From: Brevibacillus composti
Lineage (GTDB): Bacteria > Bacillota > Bacilli > Brevibacillales > Brevibacillaceae
Assembly (NCBI RefSeq): GCF_016406105.1
Contig: NZ_CP066308.1
Coordinates: 4,252,501-4,316,500, forward strand
DNA length: 64,000 bases
Direction of reading: 5' to 3'
In this document: one piece after another, positions 8,213 to 15,830 of the stretch
Layout: each line of letters opens with the position of its first letter
Position numbering within the stretch: the stretch's first letter is position 1
The notes under the pieces: model-generated
Databases searched by the model: none
What the model saw: the letters and a program-made list of their open reading frames with translations, nothing else
Told to the model about the DNA's origin: nothing
Translations under genes and position numbers: made by a program

Positions 8213-9269
8213 GCGATTCCCTCCTCTTGTTCTGGCGGTTTTTCCACCAGTCGTAGCTGAATTTCGCGGAAATGAACAATATTAATACAGCTTGAATCAC
8301 ACTGGCAAGCTCCAGCGGAACCTCCGTATTTCTCTCCACACCCATCGCTCCGGTCTGCAAAGCGGCCAAGAGCAGAGAGGTAAAGATGACCCCAATCGGA
8401 TGGGAGTTGGCCAAAAGCGTCGCCATCAGTCCCGTCCAGGCAAAATTGGGCAGCGTCAGCGCCCCTTCCACATAGCGATAGTGGGAGCCCAGCACCTCGA
8501 CCGTCCCGGCCAGGCCAGCCAGACCGCCGCTGAGGAACATGCCCGTCAGCATTACGCGGACCCGGTTTACCCCACCGTAACGGGCAAAGAACGGGTTTTG
8601 TCCGAGCATCTTCACTTCATATCCGAACGCCGTGTAGCGAATCACAAAGAAAATCAGCAGCGCCGCGGCTAAGGCAAACAGGAAGCCCGCATGGAGGCTC
8701 ATGCCGCTAAACAGCTTGGGCAGCCAAACGCTTTTCTCCAGCATGGGTGTTTGCGGCATCGCCGCGGACCCGGTCTTGTCCTGAAACGGATCACTTACCA
8801 GATACCCGGCAAACAGGACGGCTACGTAGTTGAGCAGCAGGGAAGAGATCAGCAATTGAATGCGGAATCTCGCTTCCATATATCCAGCCAAAAGCGACCA
8901 CAACCCTCCCGCCAGCACGCCCGTTGCCAAGGCAGCGAGCATTTTGACCAATCCGGGCGCCGGCAGATAGAGGGCCACCAGTGTAGCGCTAATCGCTCCA
9001 GAGACCATCTGCCCCTCGGCGCCCAGGTTAAAGACGCCCGCCCGGAAAGCGAGGGAGAGCCCCAGCCCGATCAGCATAATCGGCGTTGCTCGCGCCAGCG
9101 TGGAGGTGAGGAAATAAAAGCTGCCAAATGCCCCCTTCCACATCTCCTGGTACGTGCCCGCGATCGATTCACCCACCGCGGCAATCACGATGGCTCCGGT
9201 CAACAGGCCGATGACGACTGCCAGCAGCGGTTGAACCAGCGACTTACATAGCTGCTTGAGTGCTTCCAT
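8199..9269 (-). CDS. nupP: Nucleoside ABC transporter permease, NupP/YufP type
   Basis: Permease of 356 residues with multiple membrane helices, including the family block FRAGVFNLGAEGQMVSGAI. Its ATG overlaps the end of nupO by 26 bases, with a GGAGG site inside the upstream gene. It forms the heterodimeric channel with NupQ. The C-terminus is basic (NRQNKRRESHG). Confidence 0.88.
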   Translation of the reverse strand: MEALKQLCKSLVQPLLAVVIGLLTGAIVIAAVGESIAGTYQEMWKGAFGSFYFLTSTLARATPIMLIGLGLSLAFRAGVFNLGAEGQMVSGAISATLVALYLPAPGLVKMLAALATGVLAGGLWSLLAGYMEARFRIQLLISSLLLNYVAVLFAGYLVSDPFQDKTGSAAMPQTPMLEKSVWLPKLFSGMSLHAGFLFALAAALLIFFVIRYTAFGYEVKMLGQNPFFARYGGVNRVRVMLTGMFLSGGLAGLAGTVEVLGSHYRYVEGALTLPNFAWTGLMATLLANSHPIGVIFTSLLLAALQTGAMGVERNTEVPLELASVIQAVLILFISAKFSYDWWKNRQNKRRESHGAA

Positions 9270-10773
9270 GAATACTTCCTCCTGCCATCAACACGCTGAT
9301 TTTCTCTTCCGTCGCTTCGGAACGCTTCAATTCCCCGGCAATCTTCCCTTTGTACATGACCAGAATCCGATCCGACAGCGCGAGAATTTCCGTCAATTCG
9401 GACGATACCAGGAGGATGCCGTCGCCGCTGTTGCGCTTCTCCAGCAAGGCCTGATGGATGTACTCCATCGCCCCGATGTCGACGCCGCGTGTCGGCTCAG
9501 CTGCGAGCAGGAGCGGCGTCTCTTGCCCCAGCTCGCGAGCGACGATCAGTTTCTGCAAATTCCCGCCGGAGAGATTGCCCGCCTCTTCCTTCAGATGGCG
9601 GGAGCCCGTCTTGATCGCGAACCGCTCCACCCAGCTTTCCACGACGCGGCGAAACGCCTTCCGCATAATGATGCCGCGCCGGGAGTATTCCGGCTTTCGC
9701 TGATAGCCCATCAACGCGTTTTCCTCGACACTCTCCCGTTTGGCTGTCCCCCATAAATAGCGGTCTTCCGGGATATGGGCCAAGCCGGCCTCGCGGATCT
9801 GTGCAACCGAGTGGCGGGTGATCTCTTTGCCGCCCAGACGGATGACGCCGGAGGATACGGGCCTGAGCCCGGTAATCGCTTCGAGCAGTTCGGATTGCCC
9901 GTTGCCCGAGACCCCTGCGATGCCGACGATCTCTCCGTGATGGACGGTAAATGTCACATCGTCGACGGACGTCTGCTTCTCCCGTACCGTCACGCCCTGC
10001 ACTTCCAAGAGCGGCTTGCCCTCCAGATGCACCCGCTCACTCAATCGCTGGAGCTCGCGGCCTACCATCAAGCGGGCGAGATCGTCCGTATTCGTCTCCT
10101 GCCGGGAAACGGTCCCGGTGACGCGTCCGCCGCGAAGCACCGTGATCCGATCTGCCACCTCCATCACTTCCTGCAGCTTGTGCGTGATCAAAATGACGCT
10201 TTTGCCGCTAGCCGCCAGATGGCGAATCGTCTGCAGCAGCTCTTTTACCTCCAGTGGGGTTAATACGGCTGTCGGCTCGTCCAGGACGATAATATCCGCT
10301 CCCTGGTAGAGAACCTTGAGGATCTCCACCCGCTGCTGCTCTCCTACTGAACAGGCAGACACCTTGGCGCCTTCTGCGATGGGAATCCGATAGCGCTCGC
10401 TGAGGGCACGGACCGCCTGCATCGCTTCCTTGCGCTGAAAGACTCCTTTTTTCTGCGGTTCGTACCCGATGACGATATTCTCGGCGACGGTAAAGTCGGG
10501 GAAGAGCATGAAGTGCTGGTGGACCATGCCAATCCCCTGCCGGATGGCATCTTCCGGGCCGCGAAAGACAACCGCTTTTCCATTGACGACGATCTCTCCC
10601 GATGTCGGCTGCTCCATGCCGTAGAGCATGCGCATCAATGTCGTTTTGCCCGCGCCGTTTTCGCCGACGATGGCATGGACTTCCCCTTCTTTTAGCGTGA
10701 AGGATACGTTGTCGTTGGCGGTGAAATCCCCGTACCGCTTCGTCATGCTCCGCATCTCCAGTCGGTATGTCAC
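9244..10773 (-). CDS. nupO: Nucleoside ABC transporter ATPase, two nucleotide-binding domains (NupO/YufO)
   Basis: Cytoplasmic ATPase of 509 residues with two fused ABC domains. The first has Walker A GENGAGKTT, a degenerate signature SVGEQQRVEILK and Walker B IIVLDEPTAVL. The second has the GVSGNGQSE loop in place of a classical Walker A, and LSGGNLQKLIVAREL as signature. This one good, one degenerate arrangement is normal for BMP-type sugar and nucleoside importers. The GTG start at 10773 follows GGAGGG. An 85-base gap with a strong hairpin separates it from the binding-protein gene. Confidence 0.92.
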   Translation of the reverse strand: MTYRLEMRSMTKRYGDFTANDNVSFTLKEGEVHAIVGENGAGKTTLMRMLYGMEQPTSGEIVVNGKAVVFRGPEDAIRQGIGMVHQHFMLFPDFTVAENIVIGYEPQKKGVFQRKEAMQAVRALSERYRIPIAEGAKVSACSVGEQQRVEILKVLYQGADIIVLDEPTAVLTPLEVKELLQTIRHLAASGKSVILITHKLQEVMEVADRITVLRGGRVTGTVSRQETNTDDLARLMVGRELQRLSERVHLEGKPLLEVQGVTVREKQTSVDDVTFTVHHGEIVGIAGVSGNGQSELLEAITGLRPVSSGVIRLGGKEITRHSVAQIREAGLAHIPEDRYLWGTAKRESVEENALMGYQRKPEYSRRGIIMRKAFRRVVESWVERFAIKTGSRHLKEEAGNLSGGNLQKLIVARELGQETPLLLAAEPTRGVDIGAMEYIHQALLEKRNSGDGILLVSSELTEILALSDRILVMYKGKIAGELKRSEATEEKISVLMAGGSIHGSTQAAM

Positions 10774-10811
10774 AGGTTTCCCTCCTTTTTCCTTTTCCTC
10801 TGCGTAGAGCA

Positions 10812-10843
10812 GGAAACCGACTACAGGAGTGCAGTCGGTTTCC
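10812..10843 (-). promoter_or_regulatory. Intercistronic stem-loop between binding-protein and ATPase genes
   Basis: A perfect 11-bp inverted repeat (GGAAACCGACT / AGTCGGTTTCC, 10-base loop) without a U tract. Such hairpins between a binding-protein gene and the rest of an ABC operon commonly protect the upstream mRNA from 3' decay, which would raise binding-protein levels over the membrane parts. The role here is inferred. Confidence 0.65.
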
Positions 10844-10858
10844 GTATAGAACGGGTTC

Positions 10859-11890
10859 TTATTGTTTCAGCGGATCCGTCACGGTGCGTGTGCCGGCTAC
10901 GATCTCATCCTTGATCGCTTTTACCTTGGCCACGACCTCCTCGCCGATGAACGAATTCAGCGGAGTCGCGCTCTCATGGGTGACATAGGTGACACCCACG
11001 CCGTTTTCCTTCAGTCCGTAGGCTACGGCACCTGGCTCAAGGCTGCCCTCGACAAAGGCTTTGACCGTTTCATACACGGCGGAATCGGTCCCCTTCAATT
11101 GAGACAGGACGATGTGCTCAGGGTCGATGCTGGTGCGGTCAACGTCCTGGCCGGAGGTGTAGAAGCCTTTTTCCTTGGCGGCTTCGAATACGCCGAGATC
11201 CCCTACTGCCGCTGCCCCGTAGATAAAGTCGGCTCCCTTCGACGCTTGCAGGAGAGCCAGCTCCTTCGCTTTTGCCGGGTCACTGAAGCTGCCGACGTAG
11301 TTGATTTGCACTTCCACATTGGGATTGGTGGCCTTCAGCCCTTCCTGGAAGCCGTCCGTCCACTTTTTCAAAATCGGAATGTCCATCGCGGCCACGATGC
11401 CCACCTTATTGGTCTTGGTAGCCAATCCAGCCGCGGCTCCCACCAGATAAGCAGCTTCTTGCTCGCGGAACATGACGCTGCGCACATTTGGCAGGTCCAC
11501 TTGAGTATCGATGATGGCAAAAGTGCGGTCCGGATTTTCCGTCGCCACTTTTTTCAGCGCGTCCTCCGCTTCAAAGGAGGAGGTGATGATCAGATCGTAC
11601 TGCTCGGCCACTGCTACGCGGATATTCTCCTCGATCGCTCCGTGGTCCGTCGATTCAATGGTCTTCACTTCTACGCCGAATTCCGCCGCCGCTTTTTTCG
11701 CGCCGTCGTCCATTTGCTGAAAGAACGGGTTTACCCCGATTTTCTCGGGCAGCACCAGAGCGACGCGTTTTTTCGGAGCTTCCTGTCCGCCTGCCTGCGC
11801 CTGTCCTTTGTCTTCGGGGGCGGAGCCTCCAGACGAGCAGCCCGCTGCAAGTAGTGCAAATGTCGTCAAAGCCAAAAGCAGTTTTTTCAT
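10859..11890 (-). CDS. nupN: BMP-family substrate-binding lipoprotein (NupN/YufN-like)
   Basis: Lipoprotein of 343 residues anchored outside the membrane that captures nucleosides for the NupOPQ importer. Lipobox LLAAGCS places the acylated Cys near residue 18, followed by a Gly/Gln-rich linker. BMP-family blocks include FFQQMDDGAKKAA, DLIITSSFEAEDAL, SVMFREQEAAYLVGAAAG, KVGIVAAMDIPI and GADFIYGAAAVGDLGVFEAAKE. ATG at 11890 with GGAGAGAAGG upstream. It is the first gene after the SAM riboswitch, an unusual controller for a BMP transporter, which makes a SAM-derived or sulfur-containing nucleoside a better guess than guanosine. Confidence 0.9.
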   Translation of the reverse strand: MKKLLLALTTFALLAAGCSSGGSAPEDKGQAQAGGQEAPKKRVALVLPEKIGVNPFFQQMDDGAKKAAAEFGVEVKTIESTDHGAIEENIRVAVAEQYDLIITSSFEAEDALKKVATENPDRTFAIIDTQVDLPNVRSVMFREQEAAYLVGAAAGLATKTNKVGIVAAMDIPILKKWTDGFQEGLKATNPNVEVQINYVGSFSDPAKAKELALLQASKGADFIYGAAAVGDLGVFEAAKEKGFYTSGQDVDRTSIDPEHIVLSQLKGTDSAVYETVKAFVEGSLEPGAVAYGLKENGVGVTYVTHESATPLNSFIGEEVVAKVKAIKDEIVAGTRTVTDPLKQ

Positions 11891-12007
11891 GATGTCCTTC
11901 TCTCCTATTCCTACAGATCATTTCGTATTTTGTTTCTATTTGAAAAACTCGGCTGGCACCAAGTCTCCCCAGGGAATAGCCTCCGCTTACCGCATCCGCC
12001 CGCCTAT

Positions 12008-12036
12008 GAAAAAAACTCTTCCCGAAGGAAGAGTTT
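12008..12036 (-). terminator. S-box expression-platform terminator
   Basis: AACTCTTCC pairs with GGAAGAGTT across a UUCG tetraloop, followed by a run of U. The 5' arm can instead pair with GGAAGAG at about 12053-12059, which overlaps the aptamer P1 3' strand. This gives the classical antiterminator/terminator switch: high SAM means termination. Confidence 0.92.
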
Positions 12037-12058
12037 GCCGTATATCGCCAACCTCTTC

Positions 12059-12169
12059 CTCATCTGTCAAAACCCCATAGGTTCTGCAGGAATTGGCACC
12101 TATCTGTACACATCATGTACATAGGTTGCCGGGCTTCATCGGGCCAGTCCCTCCGCCGCTCTTGATAAG
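12059..12169 (-). promoter_or_regulatory. SAM-I (S-box) riboswitch
   Basis: The aptamer consensus is present in order: CTTATCAAGAG, GGAGGGACTGGCCCGATGA, AGCCCGGCAACC, GGTGCCAATTCCTGCAGA and the closing GACAGATGAGG. The kink-turn, the pseudoknot segments and the P1 arms (CTTATC with GATGAG) are recognisable. It precedes the BMP importer operon by about 170 bases and has its own promoter and terminator, so the operon should be induced when SAM is low. Confidence 0.95.
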
Positions 12170-12200
12170 GTAAGGTGAAACTATTCACTTGGATGAATTC

Positions 12201-12228
12201 ATTCTAGCAGAACAAAACGAAATTGCAA
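12201..12228 (-). promoter_or_regulatory. Sigma-A promoter of the S-box operon
   Basis: TTGCAA (12223-12228), 16-base spacer, TAGAAT (12201-12206) with an extended TGC just before the -10. It lies about 30 bases upstream of the riboswitch. Confidence 0.8.
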
Positions 12229-12252
12229 TTCTTTTTTTCCGATTGCGAAAGT

Positions 12253-13731
12253 TTAGGATTGGCTTTGGAACGATTGCTTCAATTTCGCGGAAAGGGCCGT
12301 CAGCTCGCCGATTTCCTCGGTGATCTCCCGCACTTTTTGGTGCTGATTTTCTGCGGTGGCGAACAACTCTTCCAAATTGGCAACCGATTCCTCGGTGACG
12401 GCCGTAATGGTAGACATCTCGGCGGCCACTTCCCCGGAACGCATTTTCACGCGATCCATGCTGGTGCGGACGTGCTCCACGGCCTCCAGGAACGACTCCA
12501 TCCCCGAACGCACCGTCTCGATGGAAGCGACGGTCTCTACGGCCAGTGCTTGGCCCTTCTCCACCGAAACTTCGCCCGTACTCATATGCTTGACGGCATT
12601 TTCGCTCTCCTGGTGCAAAGACTGCAAAATTTCCGCGATCTCTTGTGTGGCGGTAGCGCTTTGTTCCGCCAGTTTCCGCACTTCGTCCGCCACAACGGCG
12701 AAGCCGCGTCCATGCTCGCCGGCCCGGGCCGACTCAATCGCCGCATTCAAGGCGAGCAAATTGGTCTGCGTAGCGATCTGATTGATCGTCTCCACGATCT
12801 CCTCTACCCGGTTGGCCTGTTTGTTCAGCTCGCGGATGGTCGAAGAGGCGACATGCACGGCCTGCACGATTTGCTCCATCTGCCCCGACAGCTCATTCAT
12901 CATGCTGATGCTTTCGGCCAGGCGGCGGCTGTTCTGATCGGCTTCTGCTTTCATCGTGGCCGCCTGCTCATGGACCGTGACAATTTCCTGGTCGATGGAC
13001 TGCACTTCCTCCTCGATTTTGACCGTAGAATTGGCCTGCGATTCCATGCCTGTCGCCACTTCTTTAAACGCGATCATCATGTCGTCCGTATTGCGTTTGG
13101 TCGTCTCGGCATGTTCATGCACATGCTCGGAGGTGCGCTCGACCTGCTCCGTCACCAGCTTGATATCCCGCAGCAGCTCGGTGAGGCGGTGTTCTTTCTC
13201 TTCCGCGACGCGTCTGGCCTTTTCGGCGATGGAGAGAGAGGCTTGTCCGGCCAGGCAGAGATAAGCCAAGCCTGCAATCATCAAAATAAACATGACGATC
13301 CGCAGCAACAGATTCACTTCCGTAAAGTTTCCGTCAAACAAGTGGTAATACCCGGTATAAAACCCGACCGCAGTTGCCGCGACCTGTGCGACACCCGCGA
13401 AGACGATCAATTTCCAGTCAAGGTACGCCGCTAAAAAGCCCAGGACGATAAAAGCGAGGAACGAGATTTCCTGATAAGGGGTGAAGTGGTCAAATGCGAT
13501 CGAATAGTAGAGAAGTCCCACCGCTACCAGATAGCGTATGATGCGACTGTCCTTGCGGATGAAGTACAACGGAGAAACGATGAGAGTAACCAGCAACCCC
13601 AAGGAGGTCAGCTGCCAAAAGTTCACATTGAGCTGGTGTCCAATCCACCCGGCAATCCAGAGATGATTCCAGAGAATAAAGATCATGAAGCCTTCCTTGT
13701 TCGTTAAGGTGTTGCGAATCAATCGAATCAT
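12253..13731 (-). CDS. Membrane methyl-accepting chemotaxis-type protein without extracellular sensor domain
   Basis: Signal transducer of 492 residues. The first 165 or so residues form about five to six membrane helices with very short loops. A long cytoplasmic coiled coil follows, carrying the receptor tip that contacts CheA/Che[21 protein letters not shown] and [18 protein letters not shown], about residues 321-358. No HAMP and no large ligand domain are seen, so it may sense membrane state, redox or a cytoplasmic signal. ATG at 13731 behind GAGGGGG. It sits between the S-box operon and the purine-riboswitch gene, all on the same strand, and appears to have its own promoter region upstream (TATAAT at 13779-13784). 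Confidence 0.9.
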   Translation of the reverse strand: MIRLIRNTLTNKEGFMIFILWNHLWIAGWIGHQLNVNFWQLTSLGLLVTLIVSPLYFIRKDSRIIRYLVAVGLLYYSIAFDHFTPYQEISFLAFIVLGFLAAYLDWKLIVFAGVAQVAATAVGFYTGYYHLFDGNFTEVNLLLRIVMFILMIAGLAYLCLAGQASLSIAEKARRVAEEKEHRLTELLRDIKLVTEQVERTSEHVHEHAETTKRNTDDMMIAFKEVATGMESQANSTVKIEEEVQSIDQEIVTVHEQAATMKAEADQNSRRLAESISMMNELSGQMEQIVQAVHVASSTIRELNKQANRVEEIVETINQIATQTNLLALNAAIESARAGEHGRGFAVVADEVRKLAEQSATATQEIAEILQSLHQESENAVKHMSTGEVSVEKGQALAVETVASIETVRSGMESFLEAVEHVRTSMDRVKMRSGEVAAEMSTITAVTEESVANLEELFATAENQHQKVREITEEIGELTALSAKLKQSFQSQS

Positions 13732-13861
13732 ATGTACCCCCTCGTAACCTGTCTTACTGGGAAAATGTATCTTCTGTCATTATAGACTGTAAATAGTCGA
13801 AAGAACTACGAAGATTGTAAAAATGTGTGAAAAAAGTTCCGCTTCCCGACTGGCCCAAACG

Positions 13862-13909
13862 GGAAAAGAAAATGCCCCGTTACCATCATAACGGGACATC
13901 CTCGGGGCA
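13862..13909 (-). terminator. Terminator after the FAD oxidoreductase gene
   Basis: TGCCCCG and CGGGGCA arms, with an alternative internal CCCGTTA / TAACGGG stem, followed on the minus strand by a U-rich run broken by one C. It begins 17 bases after the stop codon. Confidence 0.7.
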
Positions 13910-13925
13910 AACCTATGGCGATCGC

Positions 13926-15383
13926 CTATGCCATCCATTTTTTGATCATATTGCGCGCAATCCACACGCCGGCTGCTCCGGCCTGTGCCAGTCCGCGGGT
14001 AATGCCCGCACCGTCGCCGCCGCAATACAGCCCCTTGATTTCCGTCTCGAACTCCTCTGTCAGTTTCGGACGGGCGGAGTAGAATTTCGCCTCTACGCCG
14101 TAGAAGAGCGTATGCTCGGAAGCGATCCCCGGCGTTACTTTGTCCAGCGCTTCCATCATCTCGATCAGGCTTTTCATCGTGTTGTACGGGAGCACCAGTC
14201 CCAAATCACCCGGTACGGCTTCTTTCAGCGTAGGCTCCAAAAACCCTTCGCGGATGCGAGACTCGGTGGAGCGGCGGCCGCGCAGAATATCGCCGTATTT
14301 TTGGACGATGACACCGCCGTTTGAAAGGTCGTTCGCCCGTTTGCAGATTTCGCGGGCATATTCATTCGGTTTGTCAAACGGCTCGGTAAATTTGTGCGAG
14401 ACAAGCAGGGCAAAGTTGGTGTTCTGGGAGCCGAGCGCCGGGTCTTGATAGGAATGCCCGTTGGCTGCCATCACACCGCTGTGGTTTTCGACCACCACGT
14501 GACCGGAGGGGTTGCTGCAAAACGTGCGTACACGCGTCCCCACCGAGGTGTTGAAGATAAATTTACCCTCATACAGATGTTCGTTGATTTCCCGCATCAC
14601 GACATCGGAGGTCTCGACACGCACCCCGACATCCACCTGGTTGTTGTACATCTTGAGTCGGCGCTTTTTCAAAATCCCGGTCAGCCACGCGGAGCCGTCC
14701 CGGCCAGGCCCGATCATCACGTAGTCGCTCCGATACTCCTCGCCGTTTTTCAAAACCACGCCTTGTATGTGATGTCCCTCTGTATCCTTCACTGTGAGGA
14801 TATCCTCTACTTCTGTCTTGAACATCATGTCGATGCGCTCTTTGAGGTATTCGTAAATGGACTTGAGGATCTCCAGATTCTGCTCCGTCCCCAAGTGACG
14901 AACCTCCGCGCGCAGCAGCTTCAGACCAGCCGCATAACCGCGCTGCTCGATACTCTTGATGGTCTCCGTCGTCGGATCGGTGATATTGGTCGTCGCGCCA
15001 TGCTCCAGGTTGATCTGATCCACGTATTTAATCAGGTCAAGCACCTGGGAAGGCGGCAAGTAATCGGTCATCCAGCCGCCGAATTCAGTGGTAATGTTGA
15101 ACTTCCCATCGCTGTATGCACCTGCTCCGCCGAAACCGGCCGTAATAGAGCAGGCTGGCAAGCATCCGGCGAAATCCTTTTTCCCCGCCGGGGGCGGACA
15201 GAGCTTGATTTTCTCTTCCAGGATGGGACAACGGCGCGAATAAATATCATGCCCCTTGTCGATCAACAGCACTTTCGCTTTGGGCGCTTTCCGCGTCAGC
15301 TCATAGGCCGCAAAAATTCCCGCCGGTCCGGCCCCCACGATAATCACATCGTAATTATTATTCTTTTCGTTCATATTGTTCAT
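13926..15383 (-). CDS. FAD-dependent oxidoreductase (NAD(P)/FAD family, unknown substrate)
   Basis: Flavoprotein of 485 residues with an N-terminal dinucleotide-binding fold (VIIVGAGPAGIFAAYEL, then LLIDKG). A Cys-containing region (CPILEEKIKLCPPPAGKKDF, AGCLPACSITAGFGGAGAYS) and a C-terminal FAD-closing block (GLYCGGDGAGITRGLAQAGAAG) follow. This matches the large uncharacterised family of FAD-dependent dehydrogenases. The start is the ATG at 15383, eight bases after AGGAGG; a nearer ATG at 15389 is too close to that site. The gene is preceded by a purine riboswitch and terminator, so its expression should respond to a purine. The family gives no hint of a purine-related reaction. Confidence 0.88.
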   Translation of the reverse strand: MNNMNEKNNNYDVIIVGAGPAGIFAAYELTRKAPKAKVLLIDKGHDIYSRRCPILEEKIKLCPPPAGKKDFAGCLPACSITAGFGGAGAYSDGKFNITTEFGGWMTDYLPPSQVLDLIKYVDQINLEHGATTNITDPTTETIKSIEQRGYAAGLKLLRAEVRHLGTEQNLEILKSIYEYLKERIDMMFKTEVEDILTVKDTEGHHIQGVVLKNGEEYRSDYVMIGPGRDGSAWLTGILKKRRLKMYNNQVDVGVRVETSDVVMREINEHLYEGKFIFNTSVGTRVRTFCSNPSGHVVVENHSGVMAANGHSYQDPALGSQNTNFALLVSHKFTEPFDKPNEYAREICKRANDLSNGGVIVQKYGDILRGRRSTESRIREGFLEPTLKEAVPGDLGLVLPYNTMKSLIEMMEALDKVTPGIASEHTLFYGVEAKFYSARPKLTEEFETEIKGLYCGGDGAGITRGLAQAGAAGVWIARNMIKKWMA

Positions 15384-15400
15384 GTTCATATCCTCCTCAC

Positions 15401-15453
15401 AAAAAAATCCTAACTGGCGAACGGGTACACGGAGACACCCATTCGTAGCTAGG
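15401..15453 (-). terminator. Purine-riboswitch terminator that competes with the aptamer
   Basis: CCTAGCT and CGAATGGGT pair with ACCCGTTCG and AGTTAGG in one long hairpin (7 + 9 pairs with a small internal loop), followed by A and seven U. Its 5' arm consists of the aptamer's P3 and P1 3' strands, so terminator and aptamer cannot coexist. This is the layout of the B. subtilis pbuE on-switch. Confidence 0.85.
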
Positions 15454-15506
15454 AATTTACGGTTCCTTGTAGAGACCCTCAAACCTTATTTCTGAGGATA
15501 TACGAA
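15442..15506 (-). promoter_or_regulatory. Purine riboswitch aptamer (C at specificity position, variant core)
   Basis: P1 arms TTCGTA / TACGAA, P2 CCTCA / TGAGG, junction GGTCTCTACA, P3 loop CCGTAAAT and the closing AGCTACGAA match the purine riboswitch class. The nucleotide at the position that pairs with the ligand is C, which predicts guanine. The residues equivalent to the C54-G72 pair and A73 of the B. subtilis xpt aptamer are A, A and G here, so the core is non-standard and the ligand should be treated as open. Confidence 0.88.
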
Positions 15507-15558
15507 TTGTTGAGAAGCTGCCTTATTCGTTTGGAAACACCTTTTCGCAACAATTAGG

Positions 15559-15587
15559 ATAATAACGCAAAACAGTAACTAAGTCAA
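15559..15587 (-). promoter_or_regulatory. Sigma-A promoter upstream of the purine riboswitch
   Basis: TTGACT (15582-15587), 17-base spacer, TATTAT (15559-15564), about 50 bases upstream of the aptamer. Confidence 0.82.
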
Positions 15588-15762
15588 CCTGTTGGATAAT
15601 TTTTATTCGCCTTTTGCGGATATATACTAATATTTCGTAAGTAAATAGTCGTCCCAATACAGAAAACACGAACATTAAATCCGAACATTCGCCATAGAGC
15701 GCTTCCCGCTGTCTCCCGCCACGCAGAAGAGGCCGGACGAGATCCCGTTTACGGCGGCAAAC

Positions 15763-15802
15763 AAAAAAACAGGAGCGGCCTCCTGCGAGGCACTCGCTCC
15801 TG
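15763..15802 (-). terminator. Terminator after the alanine/sodium symporter gene
   Basis: CAGGAGCG / CGCTCCTG stem with a 17-base loop, followed on the minus strand by seven U residues. It starts about 30 bases after the stop codon. Confidence 0.88.
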
Positions 15803-15830
15803 CTGTTATTCTTCAAAGCTTCTCTTTCAC

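Noticed and set aside
15523..15816. Minus-strand frame of 97 codons between the symporter and riboswitch
   Set aside because: It spans the symporter terminator and the purine-riboswitch promoter and has no ribosome site.
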